From positions 30,739-94,738 of the forward strand of contig NZ_JBOEFY010000080.1 in assembly GCF_050633145.1 (NCBI RefSeq): a stretch of 64,000 nucleotides of DNA, read 5' to 3'. Shown here one piece after another: positions 59,526-64,000 of this stretch (its first letter is position 1; each line of letters begins with the position of its first letter). Under the pieces are notes generated by a model that saw only the letters and a list, made by a program, of their open reading frames with translations, was not told the origin of the DNA and searched no databases. The DNA is from Kordia sp050633145 (GTDB lineage Bacteria; Bacteroidota; Bacteroidia; Flavobacteriales; Flavobacteriaceae). The position numbers and the translations under genes are program-made.

Positions 59526-59918
59526 TTACAAATACGTTTTTGACCAAATAATTGCTTCTTCTTTAGTTTTGAAGATATTCATTGGCTTGTTGAAAAAGTG
59601 TTTTTCAATTTTTACATTATGATTATCGATAAATTTATCAGATACAATAGCGATTGCTTTTAAGTTTTCTATTTCAAATACTTTTAAATACAGCATCGGA
59701 TCAACTGCATAAGAGTTTTTACGAATAGTAATATACGCAAACGGTTGTGTTGGAAAGTGTGTGTGTGCAATAGAGATAATTTCGCCAACAGATTCAATGT
59801 TTAAAGTAATACCTTCATTGAGTTGTGCAAGCATATAATTCTCATAAATTTCTACCTTGCCTATTTGCAAAGTATACTTTTTAATGTGTGAATTACTATT
59901 TCCGTTAGCTATTTGCAC
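59526..59918 (-). CDS. Small SpoIIAA-like protein, copy A
   Basis: A 130-residue cytosolic protein. Alternating strands and helices and the segments FAYITIRKNSYAVDP, LKAIAIVSD and a C-terminal EEAIIWSKTYL suggest a STAS/SpoIIAA-like fold of the kind common in Flavobacteriia. It is a paralogue of the gene at 60039. No binding partner is nearby and the function is unknown. Confidence 0.72.
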   Translation of the reverse strand: MQIANGNSNSHIKKYTLQIGKVEIYENYMLAQLNEGITLNIESVGEIISIAHTHFPTQPFAYITIRKNSYAVDPMLYLKVFEIENLKAIAIVSDKFIDNHNVKIEKHFFNKPMNIFKTKEEAIIWSKTYL

Positions 59919-60038
59919 TATTTAGAGTTTTATTAAATATAGGATTTTTAATTTCGATCTACTAAAATAATAGATGAAATGCACAAAGATATGTGACTTT
60001 TGATGATTCTAATGTAAATAAAAGAGTAATTTAATAGC

Positions 60039-60464
60039 TTACATTACAGAATTATCTGAAACATGACTGTTATTATTCTGAAGTGGTATAATTTTATCGA
60101 GCCAATTCACGGCATTATTGATTGTTGTGAATAATTCATAACGCCCTTTGAAGAAACTTTTTTCAACATGTGCATTAAGAGAAGAAAATTTTTGATCGGA
60201 AACTACAGCAATTCCTTTTAGTAGTTTATTTTCTGGAAGCATTTTATATACTTGCGGATCAATAGAGTAGGAGTTTTTTCGATATGAAATATATCCGAAA
60301 GGAACTTTATAATTTTCAAGAAAAAATTGAAAAAAGGAAAGCATCACATCTATGGTTACATGTACGCCTTCATTAATCTCACCAATGATTAAATCATTGT
60401 ATAGATAGAGCTTTCCATTTTCGAAAGTATATGTGTCATTTAATTCTTTTCCTATAATTTGCAT
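60039..60464 (-). CDS. Small SpoIIAA-like protein, copy B
   Basis: A 141-residue paralogue of copy A: PFGYISYRKNSYSIDP aligns with FAYITIRKNSYAVDP, LKGIAVVSDQ with LKAIAIVSDK, and NNAVNWLDKIIPL with EEAIIWSKTYL. The start at 60464 is preferred over 60512, which adds a hydrophobic stretch absent in copy A. The gap between the two copies (59919-60038) shows no other feature. Function unknown. Confidence 0.72.
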   Translation of the reverse strand: MQIIGKELNDTYTFENGKLYLYNDLIIGEINEGVHVTIDVMLSFFQFFLENYKVPFGYISYRKNSYSIDPQVYKMLPENKLLKGIAVVSDQKFSSLNAHVEKSFFKGRYELFTTINNAVNWLDKIIPLQNNNSHVSDNSVM

Positions 60465-60598
60465 TCTATGGTAAGTTTTATTTCGAGGCAAAACTAGAAA
60501 AAAGCTATGCATGCATACTATTTTATAAATGCTTTGTAGATATTTTAGATGAAATACATGTTTTTATCTTCAAAAAACACAAAAAGGGGAAAAAAAGA

Positions 60599-60630
60599 AA
60601 AATCCTGCTTTCGAAAAAACAGGATTTTTA
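60599..60630 (-). terminator. Terminator after clpC
   Basis: AAATCCTG pairs with CAGGATTT around a 13-base loop, with A- and T-runs outside it. On the minus strand it follows clpC. Confidence 0.75.
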
Positions 60631-60652
60631 TATGTGTTTAGTAATGAGTTAA

Positions 60653-63208
60653 TTAAGATTCAGCTGGCTTTTCTGCTTTTTCAATCTTAATAGTTAACTC
60701 GTCATTTCCTTCATCTAAATCCATGAAAATCTTATCACCTTCATGAATTTTTGCAGTAATGATTTCTTCAGCAAGTGCATCTTCAATGTATTTTTGAATT
60801 GCTCTTTTTAGTGGTCTTGCACCGTATTGCTTATCAAATCCTTTATCAGCGATATAATCTTTTGCTTTATCACTTAATAGCAAATCATAACCTAAACCTT
60901 TGATTCTTGAGTATAACTTCGCGATTTCGATATCGATAATTTTGTGAATGTGTTCACGTTCTAAGACATTAAAGATAACTACATCGTCAATTCTGTTTAA
61001 GAATTCTGGAGCAAACGCTTTTTTCAAAGCATTTTCAATCACACCTTTTGCATGATCGTCAGCTTGTGATTTCTGAGCATTCGTTCCAAAACCAACTCCA
61101 GCTCCAAAATCTTTCAATTTACGCGCACCAATATTTGATGTCATAATAATGATTGTGTTTCTAAAATCAATCTTTCTTCCTAAACTATCCGTTAAATATC
61201 CATCATCTAATACTTGTAGCATCATATTAAATACATCTGGATGTGCTTTTTCAACTTCATCAAGTAATACAACAGCATATGGTTTTCTACGAACTTTCTC
61301 TGTTAATTGCCCACCTTCTTCGTATCCTACGTACCCTGGAGGTGCACCAACTAGACGAGAAATGGCGAATTTTTCCATGTATTCACTCATGTCAATTCTG
61401 ATCAAAGTTTCTTCAGAATCAAATAGTTCGCGAGCTAACACTTTAGCTAACTGTGTTTTACCAACTCCAGTTTGCCCTAAAAAGATAAATGAACCTATTG
61501 GCTTATTTGGATCTTTAAGTCCCGCACGGTTACGCTGAATCGCTTTTACGACTTTTCCAACTGCTTCATCTTGTCCTATTACTTTTCCTTTAATTAACTC
61601 AGGAAGTTGTGCTAGTTTGTTACTTTCTGTTTGTGCAATTCTGTTTACAGGAATTCCAGTCATCATCGAAACTACGTCAGCTACATTCTCTTCATCAACA
61701 GTTTCTTTATGTTGTTTAGATTCTTCTTCCCATTTTTCTTGCGAAATTGCCAATTCTTTTTCCAAACGCTTTTCGTCGTCTCTTAATTTGGCAGCTTCTT
61801 CATATTTCTGCTTTTTCACGACAGAATTTTTCAATTCACGTACTTCTTCTAATTGACGTTCCAAATCTAAAATTTGTTTTGGTACATCAATATTAGTAAT
61901 GTGAACTCTTGATCCTGCTTCGTCTAAAGCATCAATAGCTTTGTCTGGAAGAAAACGATCGCTCATATATCTATTTGTTAATGTAACACAAGCTCTTATA
62001 GCTTCTGGTGTATAACTAACATTGTGATGTTCTTCGTATTTGTCTTTGATGTTCTCTAAAATTTCAATTGTTTCTTCGACAGTAGTTGGTTCAACTACTA
62101 CTTTTTGGAAACGTCTTTCTAAAGCACCATCTTTTTCAATATGTTGTCTGTATTCATCTAGCGTAGTAGCTCCAATACATTGCAGTTCACCTCTTGCTAA
62201 AGCTGGCTTAAACATGTTAGATGCATCCAAACTTCCGGTAGCTCCACCAGCGCCAACAATAGTATGAATTTCATCAATGAAAAGAATAATGTCATCATTC
62301 TTCTCCAATTCATTCATCACAGCTTTCATGCGCTCTTCAAACTGACCTCTGTATTTTGTACCAGCAACTAAGCTTGCCAAGTCTAATGTAACTACTCTTT
62401 TATTAAAGAGAATACGTGACACTTTACGTTTTACAATTCTATTGGCTAAACCTTCGGCAATGGCAGATTTACCAACACCAGGTTCACCAATTAAAATTGG
62501 ATTGTTCTTTTTACGTCTACTCAAAATTTGAGAAACACGTTCTATTTCTTTTTCACGGCCAACTACAGGATCTAGTTTTCCTTCTTCAGCGAGTGCTGTC
62601 AAATCTCTTCCGAAATTATCTAGTACTGGCGTTTTAGATTTCTTATTTACTTTTCCGCCTGAGTTTGAAGAACCAAAAGGATTCTCTTTAGAAGATTCTT
62701 GCGATCCACTATTATCATCAGAGAAAGATTCTGAACGTGGCGTGTCTATATAATCGTCATCATTTGTTATCATATACTTAAATTGCTCTTTAACGTTATC
62801 GTAATCGACCTTTAACTTATTTAAAAGTTTTGTAGTAGGATCGTTTTCATTTCGTAGGATGCACAATAATAAATGTGCGGTATTGATAGAAGAACTTTGA
62901 AAAAGTTTAGCTTCTAAAAATGTAGTTTTGAGGGCTCTTTCGGCTTGTCTCGTTAAATGTAAATTTCGCTTTTCGTTTGGCGCGACTGCCACATTTGGGT
63001 TTGCGGGGCTTAAAATTTCAACTTTTCTACGCAAATGTGTCAAATCGACATCTAATGCGTTTAAAATATTGATAGCTTTGCCGTTTCCATCTCGGAGGAG
63101 TCCAAGCATTAAATGTTCTGTGCCAATGAAATCATGGCCAAGACGCAACGCTTCTTCCTTGCTATAGGCTATTACATCCTTTACTCTTGGGGAGAAATTA
63201 TCATCCAT
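60653..63208 (-). CDS. clpC: ClpC ATPase subunit of the Clp protease
   Basis: AAA+ unfoldase that feeds proteins to ClpP. The N-terminal Clp repeat region (MDDNFSPRVKDVIAYSKEEA, FIGTEHLMLGLLRDGNG) is followed by AAA module 1 with Walker A GEPGVGKSAIAEGLA, a UVR-like middle region (KYEEAAKLRDDEKRLEKEL), and module 2 with Walker A GQTGVGKTQLAKVLA. Arg fingers and GYVGYEEGGQLTE follow. 851 residues is full length. It is divergent from gyrA. Confidence 0.96.
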   Translation of the reverse strand: MDDNFSPRVKDVIAYSKEEALRLGHDFIGTEHLMLGLLRDGNGKAINILNALDVDLTHLRRKVEILSPANPNVAVAPNEKRNLHLTRQAERALKTTFLEAKLFQSSSINTAHLLLCILRNENDPTTKLLNKLKVDYDNVKEQFKYMITNDDDYIDTPRSESFSDDNSGSQESSKENPFGSSNSGGKVNKKSKTPVLDNFGRDLTALAEEGKLDPVVGREKEIERVSQILSRRKKNNPILIGEPGVGKSAIAEGLANRIVKRKVSRILFNKRVVTLDLASLVAGTKYRGQFEERMKAVMNELEKNDDIILFIDEIHTIVGAGGATGSLDASNMFKPALARGELQCIGATTLDEYRQHIEKDGALERRFQKVVVEPTTVEETIEILENIKDKYEEHHNVSYTPEAIRACVTLTNRYMSDRFLPDKAIDALDEAGSRVHITNIDVPKQILDLERQLEEVRELKNSVVKKQKYEEAAKLRDDEKRLEKELAISQEKWEEESKQHKETVDEENVADVVSMMTGIPVNRIAQTESNKLAQLPELIKGKVIGQDEAVGKVVKAIQRNRAGLKDPNKPIGSFIFLGQTGVGKTQLAKVLARELFDSEETLIRIDMSEYMEKFAISRLVGAPPGYVGYEEGGQLTEKVRRKPYAVVLLDEVEKAHPDVFNMMLQVLDDGYLTDSLGRKIDFRNTIIIMTSNIGARKLKDFGAGVGFGTNAQKSQADDHAKGVIENALKKAFAPEFLNRIDDVVIFNVLEREHIHKIIDIEIAKLYSRIKGLGYDLLLSDKAKDYIADKGFDKQYGARPLKRAIQKYIEDALAEEIITAKIHEGDKIFMDLDEGNDELTIKIEKAEKPAES

Positions 63209-63468
63209 ATATATTATTTCCTTTCGCCATTAAAATTAATACTTCAAACTGAATAATACAAAAATTGTTCCGTGATAAAGGCGTATTTGTGTGAAATGAC
63301 AAAAAAAACGTTGAATTCATAGTTTGTCATATTGAATTATCAAAAAAAACTTATCAAAAATTGTTAATAAAAAAACGTTAAAATGACTTGCAAAATCCTC
63401 GCTGAATACTAGTAAATGTTGTATATTGACCCGATTTGTAAAACTCGAAATATTAAAACTTAAAATAC

Positions 63469-64000
63469 ATGGCAGAAGGAGAAAAGTTAATCCCCATTAA
63501 TATCGAAGATGAGATGAAGTCTGCTTACATCGATTATTCGATGTCAGTCATTGTGTCACGTGCACTTCCAGATGTAAGAGATGGTATGAAACCCGTACAT
63601 CGTAGAGTATTATTTGGAATGCATGAACTCGGAGTAAGATCTAGTTCCGCACATAAGAAATCTGCAAGAATCGTAGGAGAAGTATTAGGAAAGTATCACC
63701 CACATGGAGATACATCTGTATACGACGCTATGGTACGTATGGCGCAAGAATGGAGTTTGCGTTATATGCTAGTTGACGGACAAGGTAACTTCGGTTCTAT
63801 TGATGGAGATAGTCCTGCAGCAATGCGTTATACGGAGGCAAGAATGCGTAAGATATCGGATGATATGTTGGCAGATATTGATAAAGATACCGTAGATCAT
63901 TCCCTAAATTTTGATGACACTTTAAAAGAACCAACTGTATTGCCCACAAGAGTTCCAGGATTATTAATCAATGGAGCTTCTGGTATTGCTGTTGGTATGG
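63469..64000 (+). CDS. gyrA: DNA gyrase subunit A (cut by window end)
   Basis: The first 177 codons of the DNA-cutting subunit of gyrase. MAEGEKLIPINIEDEMKSAY, SVIVSRALPDVRDGMKPVHR and the catalytic Tyr in AMRYTEARMRKI identify it. In the quinolone-resistance region the sequence is YHPHGDTSVYDAMVRMAQ, so the residue matching E. coli Ser83 is Thr and Asp87 is kept. Thr at this site occurs naturally in some bacteria. The frame is open to the right edge. The 260-base gap to clpC has no other feature seen. Confidence 0.97.
   Translation, partial: MAEGEKLIPINIEDEMKSAYIDYSMSVIVSRALPDVRDGMKPVHRRVLFGMHELGVRSSSAHKKSARIVGEVLGKYHPHGDTSVYDAMVRMAQEWSLRYMLVDGQGNFGSIDGDSPAAMRYTEARMRKISDDMLADIDKDTVDHSLNFDDTLKEPTVLPTRVPGLLINGASGIAVGM

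Noticed and set aside
63700..63740. Thr at the Ser83-equivalent of GyrA as acquired quinolone resistance
   Set aside because: Thr is a natural residue at this site in some bacteria and Asp87 is retained; there is no basis for a resistance call.

Overview
The window reads as a chromosomal segment of an AT-rich marine-type flavobacterium (Bacteroidota, Flavobacteriaceae). A Kordia-like genus is only a guess. The evidence is: a type IX secretion component (PorQ) and several secreted proteins with type IX C-terminal sorting tails; Bacteroidota promoters (TTTG, about 19 bases, TAnnTTTG); weak ribosome binding sites; and flavobacterial versions of RpsA, DnaX, ClpC and GyrA. The last is cut by the right edge. 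Two bases at 21340-21341 are N.

Layout. 0.1-1.7 kb: a radical SAM/SPASM maturase with a Gly-Gly leader peptide. 2-7.4 kb: porQ, cmk, a lipoprotein, a LysM protein and rpsA. 7.4-10.7 kb: an ECF sigma factor overlapping a very large anti-sigma-like protein that ends in a TonB-like domain. 10.8-13.9 kb: pyrR-pyrB and rnz. 13.9-16.2 kb: a TPR/AraC membrane-anchored regulator followed by two small lanthipeptide-type precursors. 16.3-20.5 kb: pdxH and a polyphosphate operon (SixA-like phosphatase, ppk1, ppx). 20.6-28.3 kb: an outer-membrane barrel and secreted proteins, including a GH5 glucanase. 28.7-31.5 kb: miaE-like gene, dnaX and the RNase P RNA. 31.5-39.4 kb: an accessory region with a Cys-rich Gly-Gly peptide, a DUF6624-like lipoprotein, a 'grasp-with-spasm' graspetide cluster with three precursors, and an LRR secreted protein. 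39.4-45.3 kb: yebC, a coiled-coil protein, a C-terminal processing protease, an RmlD-like protein and gcvT. 45.6-47.8 kb: Crp-like regulator, nitroreductase and a DJ-1/HchA-like protein. 47.9-53.3 kb: the thrABC operon with a Thr/Ile-rich leader peptide. 53.4-64 kb: nnr, two TlpA-like lipoproteins, hutH, two small paralogues, clpC and gyrA.

How genes work together. Three kinds of peptide natural-product logic occur within 36 kb, plus one further orphan Gly-Gly peptide: a radical SAM pair, an ATP-grasp/SPASM operon, and lanthipeptide-type precursors with no local synthetase. The graspetide operon has a strong hairpin between its first precursor and its enzymes, two more precursors after the enzymes, and then a fragment of a second yebC 3' end. 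That fragment differs from the resident yebC mostly at synonymous positions, which suggests the region arrived by homologous recombination at yebC. Upstream of thrA there is a well-formed promoter, a 30-codon leader with 8 Thr and 4 Ile codons, and a GC-rich hairpin at its end. This looks like transcription attenuation of threonine synthesis.
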